Source of the DNA: CAYPNF01 sp964411985
GTDB taxonomy: Bacteria; Verrucomicrobiota; Verrucomicrobiia; Limisphaerales; J093
NCBI GenBank assembly: GCA_964411985.1
Contig: CAYPNF010000015.1
Location: forward strand, 81,545 to 145,544
Direction of reading: 5' to 3'
DNA: 64,000 nt
Both the position numbers and the translations under genes were made by a program. The notes under the pieces are model-generated. The model had not been told where the DNA came from, searched no databases, and saw nothing but the letters and a program-made list of their open reading frames with translations. Below, piece by piece: positions 15,849 to 23,783 of this stretch (position 1 is the stretch's first letter; each line of letters opens with the position of its first letter).

Positions 15849-17729
15849 ATGAATCATCGTGCGCGCGTTCTGTCCATGCTGGGCCTCTGGCTGCGCTGCA
15901 TCCATTTACCACTCGCAGAGGAACAACTCCCTGCAGATACCGGCACGGTGGGGACACCGCCGACCTACCCTGAGCCGCAAACGATCGCCTCCGTGCGTGC
16001 CACGCTCGACCCGGTGGACTTCGTTCCCACGGATACCAACAGCCTGGTCTGCGTGGACGGCGTCGTGACCACGCATCGCAACCTAGTAGCGGCACCGGAT
16101 TTGTTGTTCTTCATTCAGGATGACACGGGCGGGCTGGGCGTCCGAGTGATGCGGGGGAGCACCAATCAGATTCCAACGACCGGTTCACGCGTGCGAGCCA
16201 TAGGTCAGTTGGCGGACCATAACGGGGTCCTGGAGTTAAGACTCCCCGCAAGCGACCTTGAGACCCAACTCCAGGTTCTCGATGATTCCACCACCAGCAT
16301 CTCGCCAACGCCTCTGGATCTGGACCTCCTCAACCCGATCGATCCTCAAAAACTCGAAGCGTTGGAAGGCACCCTGGTGCAAATCCGCGACGTGTCCTTC
16401 GAGACCGCAACCGTCTCGTTTCTCGCCAACCGAAATGCGTGGCTCACCAACGCCGTGGGAGAACGTGTCGCCCTCTATGTGAGCACCCATTCGAACCTTC
16501 CCGGTCAGCTCGTGCCCCGGGGTGAGGTGAAAGTAGTGGCGGTGCTAGCCCAGGACGACACTCGGCTCCCGAAAACGGCGGGCTACCATCTCCTGCCCTG
16601 CTGCTACAGCGAGATCGTGCCCAGCCGGTTCCCACCCGTGGTCCGCTTCACGAACGTATTCTACCAGATCTCAGGCGGTACTGCGCGTACCAACCAGGAC
16701 CTAGAGCTGGGCCTCGTGCCCGGGACTCGCTGGAAGACCCAGATACTCGCCGAAAGTCCTTCAGGCCTCGCGCTGGAAGTGGAAACCGCTAAGGACGGCG
16801 CGCTAGAGAACTTGCCCGTCACCGTAGACCGGCTCACCGACGCTTCCTTCCTGCTCTCCTTCGAGACGGAGATCGGTAAGTCCATGCAAGGCCAGCAAGC
16901 AAAGCTCCAGGTGCGGGCCATCAACGCGGATGGCACAGCGGAACGCCTTTGGACGTTGTATGTGCCGACGGAGTCCGAGCAAAGCTGTGTCATCACGGAG
17001 TTCCTCGCCAATCCTACCACCCACCCGGATTCCCCTCTCTACAATCCCTTGCTCCGTGAATCTCCTGTGGGAGACAAGGCCTCGTCGCAGGATGAGTATC
17101 TGGAACTGCTGAACTACAGCGGGCACAACTTGAATTTGTCAGGCTGGAGCCTGGCCGACGCCCTGCAAGTACGGCATCGGTTCGCGCCGGAGATCGTGCT
17201 GGGGCCCTGGGAGGGATTGGTTGTGTATGGTGGTCCAACCAACGAGGCGTTGCCCCAACTCCCTTGCCTGGCGTTGCCGGCCAGCACCGGAACCTTGTCC
17301 TTGAACAACGACACGGAGGTCCTGCGTATCCGAAATGCCCGCGGGCAACTCTTGCAGCAAATCGAATACCGCAAATCCACGCTGGGACAGGATTCCTCCC
17401 TGGTCAGGTCCAACCTCCCTGCCGGGCCCTTTCTACCTCACACCGAAGTGGCCACCGTCAACACCACCGCTGGAACCCATACGGATGGCACGCCCTTTGG
17501 CACTCCGTTGAATGAGGAAGGGCCGCTGCCCTTCCCCATCCAAGTCACGCTCGAGGAGTCAGGCACGTTGCGGATCCGCTGGGAAGCGAGTCCCGGTCGA
17601 TCGTACAGCGTATGGGCAGCCAGCCAAGTAGAGGGCCCCTATCAACGGATCGCGGACCGTCTCGACGGCAGCGAATACCCTCTCCCCGTCTCAGGCGAGT
17701 CCCGTTTTCTCCGCATTTCCACACCGTAA
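15849..17729 (+). CDS. Lamin-tail-domain secreted protein
   Basis: About 626 residues from the ATG at 15849, chosen because AAGGGAGGAGG lies 6 bases upstream; a GTG at 15825 is in frame but poorly placed. The N-terminus is short and weakly hydrophobic. Residues about 60-250 include an OB-fold-like part (FFIQDDTGGLGVRV ... GSRVRAIGQL ... EALEGTLVQIRDV), as seen in secreted nuclease-associated regions. Residues about 385-525 form a lamin tail domain: CVITEFLANP, DEYLELLNYSGHNLNLSGW and LSLNNDTEVLRIRNARG. The C-terminus (LRIRWEASPGRSYSVWAASQ ... RFLRIST) is the usual final beta-sandwich of Verrucomicrobial exported proteins. No catalytic residues are visible; cell-surface or extracellular location is inferred. 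Confidence 0.75.
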   Translation: MNHRARVLSMLGLWLRCIHLPLAEEQLPADTGTVGTPPTYPEPQTIASVRATLDPVDFVPTDTNSLVCVDGVVTTHRNLVAAPDLLFFIQDDTGGLGVRVMRGSTNQIPTTGSRVRAIGQLADHNGVLELRLPASDLETQLQVLDDSTTSISPTPLDLDLLNPIDPQKLEALEGTLVQIRDVSFETATVSFLANRNAWLTNAVGERVALYVSTHSNLPGQLVPRGEVKVVAVLAQDDTRLPKTAGYHLLPCCYSEIVPSRFPPVVRFTNVFYQISGGTARTNQDLELGLVPGTRWKTQILAESPSGLALEVETAKDGALENLPVTVDRLTDASFLLSFETEIGKSMQGQQAKLQVRAINADGTAERLWTLYVPTESEQSCVITEFLANPTTHPDSPLYNPLLRESPVGDKASSQDEYLELLNYSGHNLNLSGWSLADALQVRHRFAPEIVLGPWEGLVVYGGPTNEALPQLPCLALPASTGTLSLNNDTEVLRIRNARGQLLQQIEYRKSTLGQDSSLVRSNLPAGPFLPHTEVATVNTTAGTHTDGTPFGTPLNEEGPLPFPIQVTLEESGTLRIRWEASPGRSYSVWAASQVEGPYQRIADRLDGSEYPLPVSGESRFLRISTP

Positions 17730-17841
17730 AGGGAAAGCATGTCCATCCGTAGCAAAGAAGGGCATCGCCTGTGCCGCGGACAGCCCTGTCTGCCGTTTCG
17801 CCGACTGCCCAGTCGGCCCCCCTTCCGCACCTGCACACCAA

Positions 17842-17883
17842 GCGGGTTAGGCAACCCGCGATACAGCAGGTTGGGCAACCTGC
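17842..17883. repeat. Two tandem GGTT/AACC palindromes
   Basis: GCGGGTTAGGCAACCCGC (17842-17859) is followed by GCAGGTTGGGCAACCTGC (17866-17883). They are variants of one palindrome (7-bp arms) in the leader of the pseudopilin gene. Confidence 0.7.
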
Positions 17884-17927
17884 GCTACGGACGTATCCCA
17901 CCCCGGACGCCAACCCTGGTTTCAACA

Positions 17928-18623
17928 ATGAAGACTCCTCCACTCCTCCGTCACAGTGCCAGCCGTCCCAGCCCAGCGTTCACCCTCATTGAACTGCTCG
18001 TCACGATCTCGATTCTGGCCATCCTCTGCGCTCTCCTCCTCCCGGCCTTACACCGCGCGCGCGCCCGCGCACACACCGCGGTTTGCTTAAGCCAACTCCG
18101 CCAATGGGGCGTGGCGACCCAGCTCTACACCAACAGCGCCGGGGATTTCCTCCCGCCGGAAGGTGTGCCCAATCCCGACGAGAACGACACCAACACGGGT
18201 TGGTACGTGCAACTGCCACGCGAAATGGGGATCCTGCCCTACCACGCCATGCAGTGGCGCACCAACGCTCGCGCTCAGCCCGGAAAGACCGTCTGGCTAT
18301 GTCCCGGAAACCAAAGGCGCAGCAACGGACGCAACCTGTTCCACTATTGCCTCAACGACATGCTGAATGGAACGGGAGAGGAGAACCGGCCGGCGCGCAT
18401 CTCGGCCTTCGAAGGCCCAAGCACCCTGGTGTGGCTGTTCGACTCCAAGAATCTGCCGGCCGTGGGCTACTACGGCTTCACCCATACCAACCTTCATCAG
18501 GCAGGCGCGACCTTCCTGTTTCTGGACAGCCACGCAGAACGGCTGAAGAACTCCGCCTACTGGGATATGCGCAAGAACCGGGCTCGCACCAACAATCCTG
18601 CCGTGCGGTGGCAGACAGAGTGA
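17928..18623 (+). CDS. Type II secretion/type IV pilin-like pseudopilin
   Basis: About 231 residues from the ATG at 17928. A basic leader ends at the prepilin peptidase site, SPAFTLIELLVTISILAILC, with the conserved Glu five residues after the cleavage point, followed by a long hydrophobic helix. The globular part has CLSQLRQWGVATQLYTNSAGDFLPPEG and a C-terminal HQAGATFLFLDSHAERL, the arrangement common in the many pseudopilin-like proteins of Planctomycetes and Verrucomicrobia. An in-frame extension upstream to 17739 runs through palindromes and is not used. Partner secretion genes are absent here; such proteins are usually scattered singly in these genomes. Confidence 0.88.
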   Translation: MKTPPLLRHSASRPSPAFTLIELLVTISILAILCALLLPALHRARARAHTAVCLSQLRQWGVATQLYTNSAGDFLPPEGVPNPDENDTNTGWYVQLPREMGILPYHAMQWRTNARAQPGKTVWLCPGNQRRSNGRNLFHYCLNDMLNGTGEENRPARISAFEGPSTLVWLFDSKNLPAVGYYGFTHTNLHQAGATFLFLDSHAERLKNSAYWDMRKNRARTNNPAVRWQTE

Positions 18624-18749
18624 GCGCCCGACGGAGCGAAACGCATCCTATCTCGTCACCGAATCAAGCATCCTCGGCGTTGACGCAGCAACCGGCCGTT
18701 TGGTAGCTTCGCCGCGTTTACTTGGTGTGGTTGGGACCCAGCGGCATAT

Positions 18750-21485
18750 ATGAATTGGAGATCCATAGTGGCTTTCGTCAGTAGAGTCTTCCTCCCGTTG
18801 GGGGCATCATTGTGTTGGCTCCTCCTCCCCTCGGGTGTCGCCCAGGTGTACGTGTGGGGCGACTCGACGGTGACTAACGTGCCTGCGCTGCCAACTAACG
18901 TGATCTCCCTGACGGGCGGCGACCGCCATTGCGTCGCCTTGCTAGCCGATCGGACCGTGCGTGCGTGGGGAAACAGCAGTGTTACAACGGTGTTTGGGAC
19001 CAATGTTCCACCGGACGCAACAAACGTCTTCGGCATTGGGGCGGGTTCGACCCACAGCATGGCGGTTCGCGGTGATGGCGTGGTTCGTTTCTGGGGTAGG
19101 ACCTATGGGGGCGCAGCGACGACCGTTCCCCCAGATCTCACAAATGTAGTTGCGGTTGCCATGGGGCCAGGCGCACAACACGCGCTGGTGCTGCGTGCAG
19201 ACGGAACTGTCTTTGATTGGGGTGGTTACCCCGCGGACCAAGCCCAACTAAATAGCATTCCCGCTTCTGTCTGCAACGTTGTCAGTGTGGCAGCCGGCGC
19301 CTATCACGCCATTGCCTTGCGTGCGGATGGCAGGGTGGTGGTATGGGGGCGCAGCGGATACGGCTTGCTGACGGTACCGAGTAGTGCCACCAACATTGTG
19401 GCTATCGCTGCGGGCTGGTTTCACTGCGCAGCGCTCAGGGGTGATGGAGAGGTCATAACCTGGGGCCAAACTCTGCCACGAAAGCCCGCTGCCGCAACGA
19501 ACATCGTGGACATTGCCTGTGGCAGTCCTCACGTCGTGGCGCTTCGTCGCGACGGGAAGGTCATCGCATGGGGAAGTTCATACCCTGTTACCCCCGCTGC
19601 TGCAACCAACGTGGCCGTCATCGGTGCCACCGGCTTTGGAAGCCTGGCAGCGGTGGGTGGAGGCCCGCCACTTTTCCCCAACCGGGCTATCCAGCGTACC
19701 GTTGCCAGCGGCCAAAGTGCCTGCCTGCGCTTGAGGGCAGTGGGTGCTGGACCCATCGCGTATCAGTGGAGTCGTGGGGGGACGCATATTGTAGGCGCGA
19801 CGAATGAATCCCTGATCCTCACCAACGCTCTACCTGATCAGTCAGGAGGCTACTCGTTAACGGCGAGTAATGCGCTCGGCGTGGTGACCAGTGACGACAT
19901 CGTAGTCACGGTGCAACCTGTGATCTTGTATAACCAGCCACAAGGTCGAACCTCTTTCTTAGGGGCACCCTTGAGCCTCAGCATCGACGCGGAAGGACAG
20001 GAACCACTTCACTTTCAGTGGCAACTTAACGGGAAAAGCATCGAGGGCGCGACCAACCGCAGCCTGAACCTGCCAAGCCTTCACTACTCCGACGCAGGCA
20101 CCTACACTGTGACCGTAAGCAATCAGCTTGGCAGCGCCACCAGTTCCCCTGCTCTGTTCACGGTTGTACCAATTCACATCACCCACCAGCCTCAGAACAA
20201 GGTAATCTTCCTAGGCGGGACAGCCACTCTGGACGTGGAGGCGCAATCAAGCGAACCGCTGTCGTACCAGTGGGGTTTCAACGGAATCGACCTGCCTGGG
20301 ATGAACCAATCTCACTTGGTACTCACCAATGCGAGCTATGACCGGTCCGGGATTTACGCAGTCGCAATGCGCAATTCCTTCGCCGAGACGAACACCACGG
20401 AAGTGTCGCTTTCGGTGGTGTCCGTGGCAGCCTGGGGCGAAGGCAGGGCTGGCATGACGAACGTCCCCGCCTCGTTGACGAACGTGCTTGCCCTGGCAGC
20501 TGGCGCTGAGTTCGGTCTGGCGCTCAGGCGCGACGGCACCCTGGCGGCCTGGGGAGACCCCTCCGACGGCAGAACCGATATCCCGGCCGGGCTTACAAAT
20601 GTCGTATCGATCAGCACCGGTCGAGAGTACAGCCTTGCCCTAAGGAGCGATGGATCGCTGGTGGCGTGGGGGAGGAACTACTACGGCACCACCGACATTC
20701 CATTGGGCTTGGAGGGCGCTCTGATGGTCAGCGCCGGAGGGTATCATAATTTGGCTCTGAAAACGGATGGCACGGTTGCCGCCTGGGGTAGCAATCAATA
20801 TGGACGAACCGACATCCCCACCGGTTTGTCCAACGTGGTCAAGGTCTCGGCTGGCTATTGGCACAGCCTCGCTCTCAAAGCGGACGGAACCGTGGTCGCC
20901 TGGGGGCTGAATAGCGAGGGCCAGACCAACGTTCCTTCCGATCTCACCAATGTCACGGCTATCGCAGCCGGCTCCTGGCACAGCCTAGCCCTGAAATCGG
21001 ATGGTACCCTTGTGAGTTGGGGGTCCGACCTCTATAGTCCGCATGACATCCTACCCGACGCGACTCAAATCGTCGCCATCGCGGCAGGCAGCTACCACAG
21101 CGCAATACTGAAGGCGAACGGGGATCTTATGGTCTGGGGGGACATGTACGGTCTTGCGAGTATTCCAGTGGGTCTTGCGAATGTCATCGCCGTGTCGAGC
21201 AGTCCCAGTTCCACGACCATCCTGGCAGCGGTGAAGGACGAGCCGGCTGGCGAAGGTCCCCCAGTCGGGTCTGTGACTCTGGAAAACACTTCCTACGACG
21301 ACGGCCTTTTCAGCGTGTTGGTCCCCACCCAGAATGGCTGTGTGTACGCGCTTGAGTGGAAGAACGCCTTGGCGGACAGCCATTGGACTGCACTGCCATT
21401 AGTCGCTGGAAACGGAAAAGGCCGAGTTTTGACCGACCACACCTCCGGGGCAACGCAAAGATTCTACCGCGTGCGGCGTTGGTAG
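18750..21485 (+). CDS. RCC1-repeat/Ig-like secreted protein
   Basis: A 911-residue exported protein. The signal peptide is within residues 1-31 (FLPLGASLCWLLLPSGVAQ). Residues about 33-305 carry RCC1-like repeats with the cycle AAGxxHxxALRxDGxVxxWG. Residues about 309-560 carry three Ig-like domains (ITHQPQNKVIFLGGTATLDV, YQWGFNGIDLPG, DAGTYTVTVSN). A second RCC1 propeller follows at about 563-835 (AAWGSNQYGRTDIPTGLSNV). The C-terminus ends in a strand-rich module (YALEWKNALADSHWTALP ... RFYRVRRW). The sandwich of two RCC1 blocks around Ig domains suggests a ligand-binding surface protein. No enzyme motif is seen. Confidence 0.88.
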   Translation: MNWRSIVAFVSRVFLPLGASLCWLLLPSGVAQVYVWGDSTVTNVPALPTNVISLTGGDRHCVALLADRTVRAWGNSSVTTVFGTNVPPDATNVFGIGAGSTHSMAVRGDGVVRFWGRTYGGAATTVPPDLTNVVAVAMGPGAQHALVLRADGTVFDWGGYPADQAQLNSIPASVCNVVSVAAGAYHAIALRADGRVVVWGRSGYGLLTVPSSATNIVAIAAGWFHCAALRGDGEVITWGQTLPRKPAAATNIVDIACGSPHVVALRRDGKVIAWGSSYPVTPAAATNVAVIGATGFGSLAAVGGGPPLFPNRAIQRTVASGQSACLRLRAVGAGPIAYQWSRGGTHIVGATNESLILTNALPDQSGGYSLTASNALGVVTSDDIVVTVQPVILYNQPQGRTSFLGAPLSLSIDAEGQEPLHFQWQLNGKSIEGATNRSLNLPSLHYSDAGTYTVTVSNQLGSATSSPALFTVVPIHITHQPQNKVIFLGGTATLDVEAQSSEPLSYQWGFNGIDLPGMNQSHLVLTNASYDRSGIYAVAMRNSFAETNTTEVSLSVVSVAAWGEGRAGMTNVPASLTNVLALAAGAEFGLALRRDGTLAAWGDPSDGRTDIPAGLTNVVSISTGREYSLALRSDGSLVAWGRNYYGTTDIPLGLEGALMVSAGGYHNLALKTDGTVAAWGSNQYGRTDIPTGLSNVVKVSAGYWHSLALKADGTVVAWGLNSEGQTNVPSDLTNVTAIAAGSWHSLALKSDGTLVSWGSDLYSPHDILPDATQIVAIAAGSYHSAILKANGDLMVWGDMYGLASIPVGLANVIAVSSSPSSTTILAAVKDEPAGEGPPVGSVTLENTSYDDGLFSVLVPTQNGCVYALEWKNALADSHWTALPLVAGNGKGRVLTDHTSGATQRFYRVRRW

Positions 21486-21518
21486 GCCGCGATGCGAACC
21501 AGCCTGGTGAGCCCCGAG

Positions 21519-22940
21519 TCAGGTCTTCAAAAGCCGTTCCACCACGTCGGCCGCGGTGTACGTGGTGCAGCCCGGTTTTAGAAAATCCGCCAGATGCACC
21601 AGATCGTCTCCGGCGGTCACCAGCGGCAACTCCATGCCCCCGCCAGCGCGCACCTGTGCCAACCCCACCGTTGAAGGCAAACCGTTGCAAACGCACTTGC
21701 GATTCTTGGCGTCCTCCAACTGCCCCCCTTTGCGCAAGAACGACACAACGGGCTCCGCCGGGCAGCGATACCCGACCGTGCCGTCGTCCTTCCGATACAA
21801 GTGACGAAGATACCCCAAGTCACAAACACGGGTCCTTGCCTCGTAGGAGGATTGGTCGGAGAGCGTACCTGGCATTTGCGCCACCTTGAAGGGAAAACCT
21901 GTTGGAGAAGCAACCGGGTCGGTGAAGACGCGCGCTTTTCCGGCCAGGCTGAGTTCGATCGCCTGGCGCTTCAGCTCCGGGGAGATTCCGGACTCTTCAC
22001 AAAAGGCAAAGGCGGTGCCGACCTGCGTGCCGGAGGCCCCTAAAGCGATGGCCTCGGTCAACTTCCCGGGCCGCCCATAGGAGCCCGCGAGCCAGAAAGG
22101 AAGCCCCAACGCCCGGATCTTCTCGAGATCAGCCACGTCCCGTGAGCCATAGACGGGCTCCCCCTCCCCGCTGAGATGCAGTTCCCCGCGCGGAGGCGCG
22201 TTGTGCCCGCCGGCAGTCGGCCCTTCCACCACAAAACCATCCACATGCCCATTGGACTTGCGCGCCAAAGTCAGAGCCAGGGTAGCCGAAGCAATGATCC
22301 CCAAGAACCAGGGTCGGTTCAGTTTGGGCGCCATGCCTCGACAAAAGGCGCGAGGGTCAAAAGTAGAGCGGAAATCCTCGCCGGGCCGGGCACCAACCAC
22401 ATCGACCTTGAGCTCAGCGGGTTCACCCACGGCGAACCGGTCGAGGACCCCTGGGATCGATCGCGGAATGCCCGCTCCCATCAAGATGACGTCCACCCCT
22501 GCCAGCATTGCACCAAACAAGGAAGGCAAAGTGGGAAGCTGAATCTTCTCCAAATAATTGATGCCCACCAGGCCGGAATGACCCTCTTTCGCCAGAAAAA
22601 CCTCCACAAAATTGGCCACCACCGTCAGTTCCACCAAGGCAGGACGGGGATGCAGCGTCGGCATCGCGGTCATACGCATCGGAACCCCCTCCGGTTTGCC
22701 TCCGGGGACGAAGTGCTCCTTGAGCACCCGGGCTGCCATCTCAGGAATCGGAAAATGGTTGAGAGCCCGGCGGAGGTGTCCATCCGGATCCCCCAATTGC
22801 AGGCGCCTGGCCAGAACAACGGCCAATGCCGTGCCAGAAACCACTCCAAGCTGCCCGAGCCGTGAGACTACCTTCGCGAGGGACCACCCAGATACCGCGA
22901 CGCCCATACCGCCTTGAATGATTCTCGTATTCTCAATCAT
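21519..22940 (-). CDS. Nitronate monooxygenase-family FMN enzyme
   Basis: About 473 residues from the ATG at 22940 (a TTG at 22952 is also in frame). The TIM-barrel FMN pattern is clear: RIIQGGMGVAVSGWSLAKVV at the N-terminus, GVDVILMGAGIP, then VVEGPTAGGHNAPP for the phosphate region, LPFWLAGSYGRPGKLTEAI and LGASGTQVGTAFAFCEESG. The enzyme would oxidise alkyl nitronates or related compounds. It is longer than classical 2-nitropropane dioxygenase (about 320-370 aa) because of a C-terminal extension with several Cys (RTRVCDLGYLRH, YRCPAEP, NRKCVCNGL). Those Cys could bind metal, which is inference. It converges on the RCC1 gene with a 33-bp gap. Confidence 0.82.
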   Translation of the reverse strand: MIENTRIIQGGMGVAVSGWSLAKVVSRLGQLGVVSGTALAVVLARRLQLGDPDGHLRRALNHFPIPEMAARVLKEHFVPGGKPEGVPMRMTAMPTLHPRPALVELTVVANFVEVFLAKEGHSGLVGINYLEKIQLPTLPSLFGAMLAGVDVILMGAGIPRSIPGVLDRFAVGEPAELKVDVVGARPGEDFRSTFDPRAFCRGMAPKLNRPWFLGIIASATLALTLARKSNGHVDGFVVEGPTAGGHNAPPRGELHLSGEGEPVYGSRDVADLEKIRALGLPFWLAGSYGRPGKLTEAIALGASGTQVGTAFAFCEESGISPELKRQAIELSLAGKARVFTDPVASPTGFPFKVAQMPGTLSDQSSYEARTRVCDLGYLRHLYRKDDGTVGYRCPAEPVVSFLRKGGQLEDAKNRKCVCNGLPSTVGLAQVRAGGGMELPLVTAGDDLVHLADFLKPGCTTYTAADVVERLLKT

Positions 22941-23319
22941 GATTTCGAACAATTAGCTCACCGAATAAGCCAGATACGCCGCATTTCTTTTGACAGAAGT
23001 GGCGGAGCCGCAGTCCGGGGGCGTGCCTCTAAGAGCCTATCGACCCTTAGCGCACTTGGTCAACTTACGCTGGAATCGCCGGTAAGGAAAGCACCAAAGT
23101 GGGAAAAGATGGACGCAAAATGGCGGCTATCAACATTTTCGGTAATTTCGCTTGCATTCCGCTGACAAGAATGAGAAAAGTACGCCCGTCTGTTAGATAG
23201 CTTGTCGCTCCCAAGACATGGTAAATCTTCAGTTGAACGAAGTTCAGTGATGATTTGAAACCCGGTGAACGGGAACAGTTTGGAGTCAGCACGATCGCTT
23301 CTAGTCAGCAAAACATCAC
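22941..23319. other. Divergent spacer and long 5' leader of the RRM gene
   Basis: No gene is seen in these 379 bp. Close to the RRM start there are two small dyads, CTTCAGTTGAACGAAG (about 23229-23244) and CCCGGTGAACGGG (about 23261-23273). RRM genes in other bacteria are often cold-regulated through the leader; that this applies here is inference. Confidence 0.4.
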
Positions 23320-23664
23320 ATGAGCACAAAGTTGTTTGTTGGAAATCTATCCTTCAACACCACTGAAAACGACCTGCAGGATGCGTTTGCAGCCCACGGC
23401 GTGGTCGTCGAAGCCAACCTGATGGTGGACCGCATGAGCGGCCGCCCTCGCGGATTCGGTTTCGTCACCATGAGCACCCCAGAAGAGGCCCAAAAGGCCA
23501 TTGATGCCCTGAACGGCACCTCTCTGGATGGACGTAATATCACCGTCAACATCGCCCGCCCGAAGGAAGAACGCCCGGGTGGCGGCGGCGGCGGCAGTCG
23601 CGGTCCTCGCCGTGACTTCGGCGGTGGTGGCGGTGGTGGTGGCGGTCGCCGCGATCGCTACTAA
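23320..23664 (+). CDS. Glycine-rich RRM RNA-binding protein
   Basis: A 114-residue single-RRM protein. RNP2 is LFVGNLSF (residues 5-12) and RNP1 is RGFGFVTM (about 44-51), both with the aromatic residues that stack on RNA. A C-terminal tail of Gly runs with Arg (RGPRRDFGGGGG ... RRDRY) follows the fold. This is the architecture of cyanobacterial Rbp and plant GRP proteins, commonly induced by cold and acting as RNA chaperones. It is monocistronic, with a tandem terminator right after the stop and a 379-bp upstream region. No Shine-Dalgarno is apparent. Confidence 0.93.
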   Translation: MSTKLFVGNLSFNTTENDLQDAFAAHGVVVEANLMVDRMSGRPRGFGFVTMSTPEEAQKAIDALNGTSLDGRNITVNIARPKEERPGGGGGGSRGPRRDFGGGGGGGGGRRDRY

Positions 23665-23677
23665 GCGAGCAGCGTCT

Positions 23678-23730
23678 CAACCGGCTGGTTGATTTTTTCG
23701 AGGAGCCTGTCTACACAGGCTCCTTTTTTT
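23678..23730 (+). terminator. Tandem intrinsic terminators after the RRM gene
   Basis: First hairpin CAACC-GGCT-GGTTG followed by ATTTTTTC (23678-23698). Second, stronger hairpin GGAGCCTGT-CTAC-ACAGGCTCC with a run of seven T (23702-23730). Double terminators suggest strong transcription of the upstream gene. Confidence 0.9.
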
Positions 23731-23783
23731 ATCCCTGCGAGAAGCGGGCATAACCCTGAGAAAGGGTATTCCTTGACGTGAAG

